DNA of 59,500 bases, taken from Coprinopsis marcescibilis. Lineage: Eukaryota; Basidiomycota; Agaricomycetes; Agaricales; Psathyrellaceae. Location of the stretch: assembly GCA_004369085.1 (NCBI GenBank), contig ML210283.1, positions 24,035-83,534 of the forward strand, read 5' to 3'. The notes below the pieces were generated by a model. The model ran no database searches, was not told the DNA's origin, and saw nothing but the letters and a program-made list of their open reading frames with translations. Of the stretch, positions 10,110 to 21,059 are shown piece after piece. How positions within the stretch are numbered: position 1 is the first letter of the stretch; each line of letters begins with the position of its first letter. The position numbers and the translations under genes are program-made.

Positions 10110-12371
10110 ATGGACTTCTCCGACGACGAAGATTTCATGGACATTGATGATTTCCTCCCCGACGAATCCTCTCATCCTTCTCATAGCGGGTCGTTGACCA
10201 CCGATGACATAGATCTTATTACAGAATTGGAAGAGTCTGACCTGAATGACTTACTTGACGTTGACAGTGATTGTCAGAGCGACGACGGAGTGGAGCTGGG
10301 TATTGACGAGGATATGGAGTCTGTGTCAGAATCAGGGTACGCGAACATTAATTTTCTGCTTGCTATGCGCATATACTCACCCATTTCTGACTATGCAGCG
10401 ACCCAAATGTCTTGGAGCGTATTGAAGACATGGTCCTCTCATTCCTCACTCAACTCGTCAACCAACAAGACCTGAACACAAAGTCCGGCAAAGTCACCGA
10501 CAATGAGAACGACGAACCTACCATTGGCTCCCAGATACCTGCTAAACGGCCCAGGAAGAAGAAGAAGAGACCGAAGATCGAGCTGCAGCTCGTTGATCGG
10601 AAGAAACCTCTCGTCGATGGGTGAAGCTCTGGATACATGCAGTTTGATCGACCTACTGAACGCTGCCTCTATGCGAACAGGGAACCGGCAATGAGAACCC
10701 TCAGGTTCCCTCGGGTCTCTTCCTCTGGTAGTGCCAAACCCTTCGGTGAGCGACGTACTGGATATATGCGCACATATATTCACCATTTGGGTTAGCCCAG
10801 TTGTTCAAGGTCCTCGACGTCATCCACGAGGGTCTGGTCACCGGTATACCAACCACGAAGCGGTGTGCATGCTTTTCATCTGAAAAAACCCCCGCTCATG
10901 CATCTCAAATCGTCAGGGATGTTTATTACAAGGACGTGGCTTTGTTCAAAAATCAGAAGACCGTCGATACGGTGCGCGTATATGTAAATTGCCCCTGGAT
11001 GTTGCATGCCGATGCTATGTTCCAGATTGTGGACAACCTGGCGGCCACCTGGGAGTTACAACGCTCCGACTTGAACATCGTGAGTTTCTCTCTCGACCAG
11101 TGGAGACGCCCCACAGTTGATGATTTCTGATGATTCACAGAGAGCAGCATCTAAAGGTCTGATATGCGGCTCCGGGATAACCATCCATCTGTTGTCCGGG
11201 GAAGAGATTCGCGGGAATGACACAGAGGTTCGCTCAGCCCTGGATCATTCGGTTTTTAATGCCAACCCTTGCTCAAGGGCTCGAATATCCCTGTTGGAGA
11301 GGATATCGAATCTTTCGGTGTCGATGAGGATGTTCGCTGGGTATTGGTTGTCGAGAAGGAGGTAATAATTAATGGCTTTTCAAAAAGGGTCTGATGCTAA
11401 TAGTAATACTGTTGGCCTTTGTAGGCCGTTTTCCAAACGTTGTGTCGTCTGGATGTTACTACGTCTCTTGGTTTGGCTGGCCCTGGAATAATGATCACGG
11501 CAGGTCAACCATTTATACGCTGTGTGAATCTAACTGTAAGGGAATCCCAACAGGGACGGGGATACCCTGACGTCGCAACCCGGCATCTAGTCAAATCACT
11601 TGCAGATGCACTTCCCAAGAGGTCGATCAACCACAACCCCATCCCAATATATCCTTCTAAACCACTTTATGCAGGATCCCTTTTGTCGCGTTGGTTGACT
11701 GTGACCCTTATGGCCTCGACATTCTCTCGGTCTACCGATATGGCAGCAAAAGCATGCAGCACGAGAATGAAAAGTTGGCTGCGAGGAGAGTCAAGTGGCT
11801 GGGTGTGCGTGTCAGCGACCTTGTCGCGAGGAGTTGGTGGGTACATTCTTGTTGATTGAACGACATTGACATGGCGCTGAAGTTTATGTTTATGCGGCGT
11901 ACTGCTAGTTCCGGACTCGATCTGGATTGCTTGCTGCCTTTGACGAAAAGTGACGAGAAAAGGGTGAGTGATTGGGTCAGTGCATGCTCCGTAAGGTATC
12001 GAAGTTTTTGCAGATTCATTCGATGCTTTTACGACCTGGTTTACCGAAACTGTGGAAGTGAGCACGTCGTCCTACCTTTTTTATTTATTTCCTAAATTTT
12101 TTCTGTTCCTAGGAAAGAACTGTCAAAGAGCCTGCATATGCGACGAAAGGCGGAGATAGAGATTCTCACTGCACTGGACGATGTGAATTTCTCGTATCCC
12201 TCTCAGTCTGTAACTCAAGGTAAGGGCGATCCGTGATTATAGATTACGTTTATACGATGCATTGATTATTTTCTCGGAAAAGATCTAAGGGACGATGCAC
12301 CCAAGCATCCGTTGCTGGCATACGTTTACTGGAGACTCCTTTCATTTTTGGACCGGAATCAGTCTATGTAG
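10110..12371 (+). CDS. SPO11: Meiotic double-strand-break transesterase Spo11
   Basis: Fifteen exons (10110-10336, 10399-10620, 10681-10745, 10796-10862, 10917-10971, 11026-11079, 11141-11227, 11278-11361, 11425-11499, 11554-11621, 11675-11836, 11909-11963, 12014-12057, 12113-12219, 12283-12371) give 486 residues. This is the topoisomerase VI A-subunit homolog that cuts DNA to start meiotic recombination. Visible: the CAP-domain motif KRDVYYKDVALF with the tyrosine pair Tyr197/198 that supplies the nucleophile, SKGLICGSG, and the Toprim metal ligands VVEKE (Glu285/287) and VDCDPYGLDI (Asp343, Asp345). KSLHMRRKAEIEIL lies near the C terminus. The first ~75 residues are very acidic, then a Lys/Arg run (RPRKKKKRPK) suggests nuclear import. 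The intron at 11500-11553 requires a GC donor. A pyrimidine run (10073-10088) precedes the ATG. All parts fit a working gene. Confidence 0.92.
11500..11553 (+). other. GC-AG intron in SPO11
   Basis: The conserved junction GPGIMIT-GRGYPD is kept only if the intron starts at GCAGGT (11500) and ends at CAACAG. The nearest GT donor, at 11505, shifts the frame into a stop. Confidence 0.7.
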
Positions 12372-13095
12372 TCAAGAATGAACGCGACGTTGGATTTAGA
12401 GAGAACAGATGCCGCGGGCCCTGTCCGTTGCATCCACCTCGGCTGGACAAAAGGAGCTCTTCACTTCAAAGTCCTCCTTACGACCACGAACACCCCTAGA
12501 GCACCAATAGTTTCTCTTTCACGGTGTAGATACGTGCTGAAACTTGGGCACCAAACGGTTAGCTACCCTCAATCATAGTACAGGATGCCTCCAGGTATTA
12601 GCCATGTCTTTTGGCACTTGATCTATTTTCTTCCGCCTGTTCGATGGAACCAACGCCGCTGGCCGACCTACTACAACAGTCCCTATGGCGTTGGTTGTGC
12701 TCAGGGAGTTCAGTCTCCGTCTATTGTCGGCCCGGACGTCGTTTTGAGGGGGTTCAGTGTCTCGAGTCTCTGAACGTCATGCTTCGGCCTCTTGACGGCC
12801 GTTTACTTCAGGTCAGTGTGGAGTGATAACCCGGTGTGGTTGGCCGGGGATGTTCTGGTAACCTCTTTGGCCCATCTTTATATTCAGTTTTCTTTGTCAT
12901 TATCTGTTTCTGAGCACTTGTTAACTAGATTGGGTTTGTGACTATTGATTTCGGTCTGGATGAACAATTTTATTTGGCTATGCAACGAGCATGTACCCGT
13001 ATCTGAAAGAGTTTGCTTTGAGAAGCGAAGAGATCATGATGAGATGAACGAACGAGGCGTTGTGAGTGTCCACATCGGTCTGTCATCCGATTAGG
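12372..13095. other. Convergent intergenic region after SPO11
   Basis: Reading frames of 60-70 codons occur on the plus strand but show no motif and no splice links. This is probably the 3' flanking sequence of SPO11 and of the leftward membrane-protein gene. Confidence 0.45.
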
Positions 13096-14096
13096 CTACG
13101 TGATGCTGTACGGAGGTGGATCATAGGACGTCTGTGTTTGGCTGCTTTGAGACCCATTGGGCTGGGTGATTACTATGTGCGGTAGTTTCACTACCATGTG
13201 CTGCCCCACCACCGCATGCTCCTCTCCGAGTCCAGTCGTGGAAGGTACATTCGGAGCTGGAAACCCTAGAGGATCCTCCTCAGGCCCATATGGCGTGCTG
13301 TCGTGGGGATTAGGCAATAGGCCAGGAGGCGGGTATAGCGGACTTGGAGGCCTTGAATCGTCGACCTCGAGTACCCCAGAGGTGTTGTTGCTTGCTTGTG
13401 CTACGTTGGCTACGGGTGATTCTGGCCTTGGGAGACTGCCGCCACCGCGGTGATCACTCCTGGTGCGAAAGAAAGAGGCCGTCGTTGCTGAACGACGGGG
13501 CTGCTTGCGAGCACGGCGTTTGCGCGTGTGGTAGCTTGTGATGAGCATGATGATCAAGGCGAAGATTATTACTGTTCAGAGAAGGTGTCATGGTTAGCAT
13601 TTTGGTTTTATACGATGTTATGCGATGGAAGGGGAGTGCGAGAAGGGGATATTGGTTACCTGAACCGAGAGATGCACCAATTATGCCACCTTTGCCGAGC
13701 CCTGCGAGGGAGTGCGCGTGGGCCTGGTTGCGGGTGATGGTTGGGGTTTGGTCTGGTTCGTTGGATGTCGTGTTGGGGGTAGCGGACACAACGTTTGCGC
13801 CAGCAGGACCTTCCGCGGAGGCTCTGGTATTGTTCGCGAGGGTCGTGGAGGTGATTGACGGCGGCGAGGTAGATAGACTTGATAATGTGCTTGGGGATTG
13901 GTGCGATATTGATGGTCGGGTACTGCTCAGAGGTAGACTGCTCTGCCCCTCGTCGTTTTCATCCTCGTTTTCATCTGGCTCGTCCTCCGTCCTCTGCCTT
14001 TTAATCCGCCTTCTACAGAGAGAGTCCTCAGATTAATTCCAAAGACAGATCAGGATGAAATAGAGTCAACTCGCCGTGCATTTGAAACCCCCGCAT
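13096..14096 (-). CDS. Single-pass membrane protein with PPxY tail
   Basis: Three exons (14071-14096, 13660-14012, 13096-13571) give 284 residues. An N-terminal region of about 130 residues starts basic/acidic (RRIKRQRTEDEPDENEDEN) and becomes Ser/Thr-rich. A transmembrane helix follows (GIIGASLGSGVIIFALIIML), created by joining exons 2 and 3, then a basic stop-transfer run (RKRRARKQPRR). The cytoplasmic tail of ~130 residues is Pro/Ser-rich and ends DPPPYSIT, a PPxY motif of the kind bound by WW domains of Rsp5/Nedd4-type ubiquitin ligases. The first exon is the weakest part: it fits the splice phase and lies ~100 bp below a TATA box, but carries no signal peptide, so an undetected upstream exon is possible. 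Function unknown. Confidence 0.6.
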
Positions 14097-14869
14097 GGCA
14101 AGATACGGATACGCCTGCCACAAGGGAATTACAGCGAGAGATTCGTCCTACAGGGTCGTAGAGCATCAAAGGACCAGAACCAAGCCATCGGGAAGAGAGA
14201 CTTTATATAGCTGTTCCGATTCTGGGGTGGATAAGAAAGGAAGACAGCTGCCAGCGGGGCTGAAGGCTACAAACGTCTTTGAGGTCGAAAATAGCTCCAG
14301 AAGAGAAGTTGGTTGATACGACTAGGCCGAGGAAGGGCCCTCCGAACTTGCTGTATGTAAATGTGGAGAGTCTTCCTAAGACGTCTGCTATTCATTTAAG
14401 ATTCTGGAGTCTGGAGAAGCCGACAGGGGACAGTCCCGATCTGCAGTCTTGCGAATAACCAGTCACCTTCGAGGATTGACGATTACAGTACAAATTGACG
14501 CGTAACCAAGGCCTAGGGGTGTTAATCTTCTGCTCAGAGAGCTACTGCCTCAGAGGCCAGAGGTTATTATTACGAGCGGTGACAAACCAGTGCTCCGACT
14601 ACCCTGTCGCTGCAACGTCTAAGGCCGTCTTGCAACCGCCAACTGCAGAGATTTCCGGTGCGTGTAGGCGGTGTGCAAAGTCATGTCGGGGGGTTGTGAT
14701 GGTTCAGGAAAAAGGTGTACACGAGGAACCTCCAGTGACCGAAACATTGGCGCCGGGGGGCCGTGGTTAGACGGGTATATTTAGCCTTCTTTCTATCTGA
14801 CGTCCTCGACAACCGCCCTCTCTTTCTGCAGGCCATTAGCATTGGAGCCAAGTTATATTCGAGCACGAA
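14097..14869. other. Divergent intergenic region between membrane protein and phosphatase
   Basis: Contains the TATA box at 14201-14210 for the leftward gene. The frames here have no recognisable product. Confidence 0.45.
14201..14210 (-). promoter_or_regulatory. TATA box of the membrane-protein gene
   Basis: On the minus strand the sequence reads CTATATAAAG, about 105 bases upstream of the proposed ATG at 14096. Confidence 0.5.
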
Positions 14870-16335
14870 ATGGGCGATACCTCGTTACAGCAGCAGCAAC
14901 CGTGCATCCAGCCACCGCCGGGGCCCTGGAAGTACACTCTTCTGACAGAGCCGGCGCTCTCTTCAACCCTAGCGCAGAAGTCCGCAGCTAGTATCGTCGA
15001 CGACACCCACCACGTCAGCTTTCAGCCATGTTCGGACCCAGCAGAGGCCAGTCAAGACCGTTTCTCGGTCCAAAACTGGGAGATATCAGGAGGAGTGTGG
15101 CGGTTTCGCGCTGTATTTGATGGTTCGGAATAGCTCATTTATCTCGATTCATAACGACGGGAGTGCGGTCGTGCTCCAACTTATGGGTTCTCAACCACAG
15201 GTCACGGTGGTCACGAAGCGGTGGACTACACACTTCAGCATCTGCCGGCACTCATCGAACGCAACCTCCGTGCGTTCTTGGAGCACAAGGGCCAAGGCCT
15301 ACCAGGATCTCCCTCAAGTTACGCCCCGGGGGATATCTCGAAACTCATAACGGACTCAATCTCATCGTTCGACGATGGGATGACTGCTGCGTTATTTGAT
15401 CTGTTTCCCGGGAATGCTGTCAGAGATCTCTCTGACGAGGTGATTGATGATATCATTCATGATCCAGCTAATTACCCGACTGTTATTCGGTGTATGCGGG
15501 GGACGACCGTGCTTATATCGCTCACGAACCCTTTGAATAAGGACTTGTGGGTTGCTAGCTTGGGGGACTGCAGAGCAGGTATGTGTTGTCAAGTTGTAAG
15601 CCGTTCGGTAAACAGCTCAGATTCTAACGCGTTGATTGCAGTCCTCGCGACGAGGCTGAAGGGGGGACAATGGGTAGGCAAAGAGTTGAGCTACAACCAT
15701 AACGGTTCCGACCCCAGCGAAGTGCGGAAGCTGATCCAGGAACACCCTCGGGAACCTTTCGTTATCGAAGACGACAGGGTCCTTGGGTCTATTGCCGTCA
15801 CCCGCGGTAAGCAGCACAATCACCCATTTGCATTCCACTTTCACTCACCCTTCCGATCTGGTTTTTCGCAGCAATCGGCGACCACGTCTTCAAAGTGCCC
15901 CGCATCTACACCGAGCGGGTCTTTCTGAAGTGTAGGCCAGGCTTCAAAACTACCATCAAGAAAGTAGAATCTATCGTCCCTCGCATCCTCACCCCTCCTT
16001 ACGTCTCCAACGCTGCCGAAACCACGCATTTCACTTTGGACGACTCCCAAGACAACGACCCCATTCGTCACAAGCTCGATATGGTCTTATTCCTATTCTC
16101 CGATGGCTTGTATGATCTCTACGAGATGGAGAGCGGCTCTGCAGCGGTGGGGATGCAGGGGTACTGGAGCTATGTGTTAAGGAATGCGTTGTCCAGACCT
16201 GGAGAGAATTTGGCGTTGAATCTCCTTCGACATGGCTTGGGTGGGAATAATGAGGACAAGGTCTCACAGATGCTTATGGGGGAGAGTTCCTATCGGTGGA
16301 TGGACGATACCACGATTCTGGCGCAACACTTATGA
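14870..16335 (+). CDS. PP2C-family protein phosphatase
   Basis: Four exons (14870-15122, 15201-15578, 15642-15806, 15872-16335) give 419 residues. PP2C enzymes are metal-dependent Ser/Thr phosphatases. The metal-binding motif FDGHGGHEA (Asp84, Gly85) is assembled exactly across the first intron. It is followed by RGTTVLISL, LWVASLGDCRA, the loop RVLGSIAVTRAIGDH and the second metal site FLFSDGLYDL, ending WMDDTTILAQ. The layout resembles the pyruvate-dehydrogenase-phosphatase branch (long insert before AIGDH), but the N terminus (MGDTSLQQQQP) is not a clear mitochondrial presequence, so cytosolic and mitochondrial locations both remain open. Catalytic residues look intact. The substrate cannot be told from sequence. 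Confidence 0.88.
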
Positions 16336-16602
16336 TACCATTGGGATTCACCAAACTAATGCATTTGTAGATGCTTGATTATGGACTATATTGTAAAATG
16401 TATGTATAGTGGATGGATTGGGTATGTATGATAACGCTTCAACATGCTAGTTGGATAGTTGAAAGAATACGATGAGGATCCGGAACAGAGATTCGAGTTG
16501 TGTAGATTCGTACAAGCAAGTGAGCCGTTGCGTGGATCGATCATTTCCTTGAACGTTATCGTCGTTACATTCGTAGAGTCATAAGCTTTTGTATAGAGTG
16601 AA

Positions 16603-17985
16603 TCACTTCTCGTTTTGCGCAAGTTCCTCGGGAAGAGGTAATTCGGCATCATCGCGGAGTCTCCATCCAACGTCTGTGTCCACCCCAGCAGAGCGCAAGA
16701 CGTCCTTGACCATAAAAAATCCCTCCCTGAGAGCCACAGGCGGATTGCCGTCGGGATGCTTGAGCATTGCATTGCGACTGAAACAGGGGTAGACAGTGAC
16801 GACACCCAACTTGGGTAACAGCTTGTATCCGGTGGCTTGGAGAGGATTGAGGCTGGATTGGCATCTACCAACCAGGTACTGGATGAGAAGTGGACGGGCC
16901 TGGAGGATGTGGAGCCTGGAGAAAGAGATGGCCTTCAGCTTGTTTGATTTGGCCGGGGAAGAAAACCGAGGGTGATTGTATGGGTCCGCACGTCCAGTGA
17001 TGTCGACTTGGTGAAGCTTGGGGTAGGAGTCAAGCCAAAGGAGGATATCCTCGGCGAACCTCCCGTCAAAGTCACCGTCGATGAAGATGTGCGTAACGTT
17101 GGGGGTAGAAACACGTAGACGCTTGAGGAGGAAAACCAACTCTTCGTGATCTGGCAGGTACCCAGAGAATTTGATGGTAAGTGCGCGAAGCCCAGAGCGA
17201 GCAAGGCGCTGCAGAATAAAGTTGCCAAAAGGGGGTCTGATAATTTGGAGGTCGTTTATAACGAAATGAAGGAATGAAGGTGCCCTGTCGATCTTCACGC
17301 CCAGGCCATAGTTGATGGGGATGAGAGCTCCACGGTTGTATCGGTGGTCGATGGGGGATGGGAGTGGTGCCATACTCTTGGTATAGAGCTTCTCCTTCCA
17401 GATGCGGCGTTTTGGGAACGCAAACGCGTCGTTACCGATAAACTCGTAGTATCGCGTAAAGAAGCTACGCAGGCCGAAGACTGAGAGTCTTTGGCAACGA
17501 GAAAATGCAGCATTGAGAACTTTCCCAATAGCTTGGACGAGATAGTCGACGGGGAGATAAAGCCCGACGTTGTCAGGGCAGTCCTGAGCAGGTGAAAAGC
17601 GAAGGCTAATGTCCTTGACCGATTCAAAAGAGTTGAGAAGACTCTCCACCTTCCGCAGGGGATCGTGGAAGTCGGGGTTTAAGGACAAGGACAAGTTGAT
17701 GTTTTTCACATGGATGTGAAGCGCGTTCCAGTTCGCGCCATCGGTGTATCCGGATTTCAGCAAGTTTTCGAGGTCGCCCGGACCCCGTTTACCTACTGTG
17801 CCAGAGAGCTGATAGTCGATGATGTAGTGAACACCCCCAGCTCTGAGGATCTCGTCGTCCTTGAGCATGGTGGCAGTGGCAAGTCGGTTGAAAGTTTGGG
17901 ACACTTCGAGGCATTTCTGCAGGGTACGACGAGGAAGATAGCGTATGATAAGTTGGGTTATTTCTTCGGGAATGGGTGGAAACAT
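16603..17985 (-). CDS. F-box domain protein
   Basis: A single exon encodes 460 residues. The first ~45 residues form an F-box (FPPIPEEITQLIIRYLPRRT, then LQKCLEVSQTFNRLA), which binds Skp1 in SCF ubiquitin ligases. The rest shows a loose repeat of hydrophobic segments (LHVKNINLSL, LRALTIKFSGYL, VTHIFIDGDF, LHQVDITGR) like the beta/alpha units of a degenerate leucine-rich-repeat domain, the usual substrate-binding partner of F-boxes in this kingdom. Agaricomycetes carry hundreds of such genes, so no ortholog can be named. A TATA box lies ~65 bp upstream. The absence of introns contrasts with most of the neighbourhood. Confidence 0.82.
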   Translation of the reverse strand: MFPPIPEEITQLIIRYLPRRTLQKCLEVSQTFNRLATATMLKDDEILRAGGVHYIIDYQLSGTVGKRGPGDLENLLKSGYTDGANWNALHIHVKNINLSLSLNPDFHDPLRKVESLLNSFESVKDISLRFSPAQDCPDNVGLYLPVDYLVQAIGKVLNAAFSRCQRLSVFGLRSFFTRYYEFIGNDAFAFPKRRIWKEKLYTKSMAPLPSPIDHRYNRGALIPINYGLGVKIDRAPSFLHFVINDLQIIRPPFGNFILQRLARSGLRALTIKFSGYLPDHEELVFLLKRLRVSTPNVTHIFIDGDFDGRFAEDILLWLDSYPKLHQVDITGRADPYNHPRFSSPAKSNKLKAISFSRLHILQARPLLIQYLVGRCQSSLNPLQATGYKLLPKLGVVTVYPCFSRNAMLKHPDGNPPVALREGFFMVKDVLRSAGVDTDVGWRLRDDAELPLPEELAQNEK

Positions 17986-18948
17986 AGTGTGAGGCGATGG
18001 TCTAATGCAGAGTTGATGAGTGAGTGGTCAGGTGAATGCCACCGCGTATATATAGATTTTGGCCTTGTGGATACAATCCCGAATAACGCACCGCGGACGT
18101 ACGTACTAGTGCGATTTGATGGAAGCAGACCTACACTTAGTCTGGGAGGGATCGCTCCCATCTCTATTGTGGTGTTTGTGCCACGTTCGGAGGGCCGTAC
18201 GGGTGGCAATAGGGTAACCGTGGCTGGATTCTGGAGTGGCTTCCTGAAACGTTTGGATCTGGATGCTACATGGGGTCAGGGTGGAAGAGATCTAATCAGT
18301 GGACGGTCCAATGTCAAATTAAGCAGGAGGGATATATATATTTGCAAGTCCCATGTTTTGTCAAGAGAGAGTGACTTATGCTGAGTGACCCGTACCCGTA
18401 TTGGAACGAGAAAGTGATAGCCATCGAGAGGATAAGCAAGTGACCAGGGGTCAGCCGACAAGGTGGCTTGTTGGCTGATCCTGGCTGGTCGCTGTTGCGG
18501 GACTCTTTGTGATCTATTCGAGATTCCCAAGTCCTGGCCCATTCAAGTGGCCGATCAAGTTCTTCGGAAGCATATGCGGCCGATGAATGTCAGAAGACCC
18601 GAACAAAAGCTTGTAGATCTTGCATAGGACACCTAGTGTCGTCTTTAGGCCTAGTAACGAGCATAAACATCAGAAGCGCATCCTGAGGCCTGACGGTGTC
18701 GACGATGATGATAGTGGTGAGCAGACAAGGTCCAAGCGCCGAAATCACGACGGAAACGCGTACTTGGCGGGCACGTGAGCCCGTGACTGATGCGACGCGC
18801 TACGATCGCGTCGCGTTGAATGCATGCGGAGTTTGAACATTCCTTTGTAACACAAACGGAGACCGGCGATTTGTCGTTCCTCCGACCTTCACGTCGTCGA
18901 CTACATCCCCGCCACCCATTTCCTCCAGCGCTCGTCGCTCCATACAGT
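17986..18948. other. Divergent intergenic region between F-box gene and CDC6
   Basis: Holds the F-box TATA box (18047) and the CDC6 promoter. ACGCGT-type sites are absent here; CGCGTACT and CGCGTCGC occur at about 18755-18815, close to but not matching the MluI cell-cycle box. A 224-codon frame on the plus strand across 17710-18384 lies largely antisense to the F-box gene and is rejected. Confidence 0.4.
18047..18055 (-). promoter_or_regulatory. TATA box of the F-box gene
   Basis: The minus strand reads CTATATATA about 60-70 bases upstream of the ATG at 17985. Confidence 0.5.
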
Positions 18949-21059
18949 ATGCAGAGCACTCGTATCACCCGGAGCACTGTCCTTGGAAAGCGTGGTCACC
19001 AGGAGCCGGATTCTTCTCGACCTTCCAAGCCTGTCGAGCAGCTGCAGACACCCGAATCCACCCCCAATCCAAAGCGCGCAAGAACTGCCACCGTCGTCGT
19101 CGATGGCGAGGGAAACAAGGAGAACATTCCACCATTCAGGCTCGAGGCTTTCAATGCGGAAACGTCGCCAGTTACTGCAAGGGCTGCGAGAGCGATTCGC
19201 AGGACTTCCACGGAGGTCATCACCCCTCGCGCGACCCGCCCAGGTGAGCTCATTTTTTTCAACGTATCACGTCCAATCTAATACTCTCTCAGCGGTGCGC
19301 CGGCGTGCATCTGCGTCTACAATTCCAGCTACGCCTACTCGTGAGGTTGCTGAATTAACCATTGCTACACCGCCTCCTACACCTCCCACGGTCCTTCCCC
19401 CCTTGCACTCTCGAGCAAAGGCCCTGCTACGGGCTACATGCAACAACGAAGATACCATTATGGCCGGTCGTGATACTGAACGTGCCACAATCCAGAAATT
19501 TTTGAGCTTGTTCGTCGATTCTGCCAGCATGCAGGAGGACGCTCCCACAAGTCTCTTCATTTCCGGATCACCCGGGACCGGCAAGACTGCACTTGTCAAC
19601 TCCATCATCCAAACCGTCACGGGAGACACGTCGGTGGTCAAGATCTCTATTAACTGCATGACCCTCAAGACCGTTGATGCCCTATGGGATCAACTGGCTC
19701 TTGAATTAAAGTCGAAACAAGGCCAATCTGGCCGCACAAAAAAGGCGAAGGGGCACAACAATGTGCACACTCTATTGCTATCGCTCGGAGCCAAATGGTA
19801 AGTCCGACAGCCTGAGATTTTTCCCGGTAGCCTAACGCGTTGGTCTTTCCAGTCTCCTCGTGCTCGACGAGCTCGATCACATTTCCTCGAACTGGCAATC
19901 ACTATCCGCGTTATTCTCCCTGTCTGAATCCACTTCGAGTCTGCTTCGGATCATCGGGATCGCCAACACCCACACCCTGACTGCCGACTGTCCTGCTCAG
20001 TCCTTCGCATCCAATGCCGTTCAAACGTTGCATTTCGCGCCATACACGCCAGTACAACTTCAAAGCATTCTCCAAGCACGATTAGCTCCTCTCTACGGGA
20101 GCTCCGAGGATTCGACTTCAAGTGGCATTAAGAAACTTCTTCCCAACCCACCGCTCGTCTTGTTGACGAAAAGAATTGCCAACCTCACTGGTGATGTTCG
20201 TAGCCTGTTCGAGGTCCTTCGCGGTGCAATCGACCTCGCCGTCGCCGCAAATAAACCAACAGGCGATTCCAACCCTCTGAACGTCGTCCCGGCCTCAATT
20301 ACGCCATCACATATCCTCACCGCCCTCAAGGCTTATGCTCCTGCTTCCGCCCCGACAAAGTCTAACACACCCAATGCTGCTACGACCAACTCTGGTAACA
20401 GCGAAATCATTGCTAAAATTCGTGGCCTCGGTCTCCAATCGCGTATCGTCCTGCTTTCCATCCTCCTTGCAGCCCAACGCCTCAAGGCGGGGCTTCCGAT
20501 CTCCTTTGTCTCTGCTTCTCCCAAGAAGCCATCAGCTTCACCAATGAAGCGATCAACTTCGACAAATCCTGTTCCCACCTCCAACGCTGGCGTCAACATC
20601 GACACACAGCAGTTATTTGTTTTCTACAACAATATCCTCGACCGTAGCGACCTTGGCGCAATGGACGGTGTTTCTCGAAGCGAATTTGGCGATCTCCTCG
20701 GTATCTTAGAGGGTGTAGGTCTCGTCCAGATGTCATCATCCCTACTCCCATCTGTTACCTCTAGCCCAGTCAAAGCAAAGAGGACGTTTGGAAGGACAAC
20801 ATCTTTCGGTACAGGACTTGGACGTAATGGAGCAGGAACTGTTGGCGAGGTCAGCCTTGCTGACGGTGTCTGGACAACTGAAGTCCTCCGTGGGTTGGGC
20901 ATTTCGGAATCGTCCCCCGGCGAAGGCGATTTGCGCAACGAGGAAGTCAAAGGTCTCTGGTGCTCTGAAAGCAAACGACTTTCCAAGGATATCAAGGCGG
21001 CTGAAGCTGGCAACAACAGCAAGGAATTCGGGAGCTTTGAAGATTCGTTCGAGTCATAA
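18949..21059 (+). CDS. CDC6: DNA replication licensing factor Cdc6/Cdc18
   Basis: Three exons (18949-19243, 19293-19797, 19853-21059) give 668 residues. Cdc6 is the AAA+ ATPase that, with ORC and Cdt1, loads the MCM helicase at origins. The N-terminal ~150 residues are basic and disordered, with TPESTPNPKRAR. The AAA+ core shows MAGRDTERATIQKFL, Walker A GSPGTGKTA and Walker B LLVLDELDH (completed across intron 2), then sensor-1 IIGIANTHTL and a sensor-2-like region LTGDVRSLFEVLR. The C-terminal winged-helix part carries IRGLGLQSRIVLLSILLA and a Ser/Pro insert. CDK-type sites S-P-x-K occur in the insert (SPKKP, SPMKR) and further on (SPVKAK), as expected for a protein controlled by cyclin-dependent kinase. 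The start fits a compact 5' leader. Orc1 is excluded because no BAH domain is present. Confidence 0.9.

Noticed and set aside
17710..18384. 224-codon plus-strand frame
   Set aside because: Largely antisense to the intact F-box gene and its promoter.
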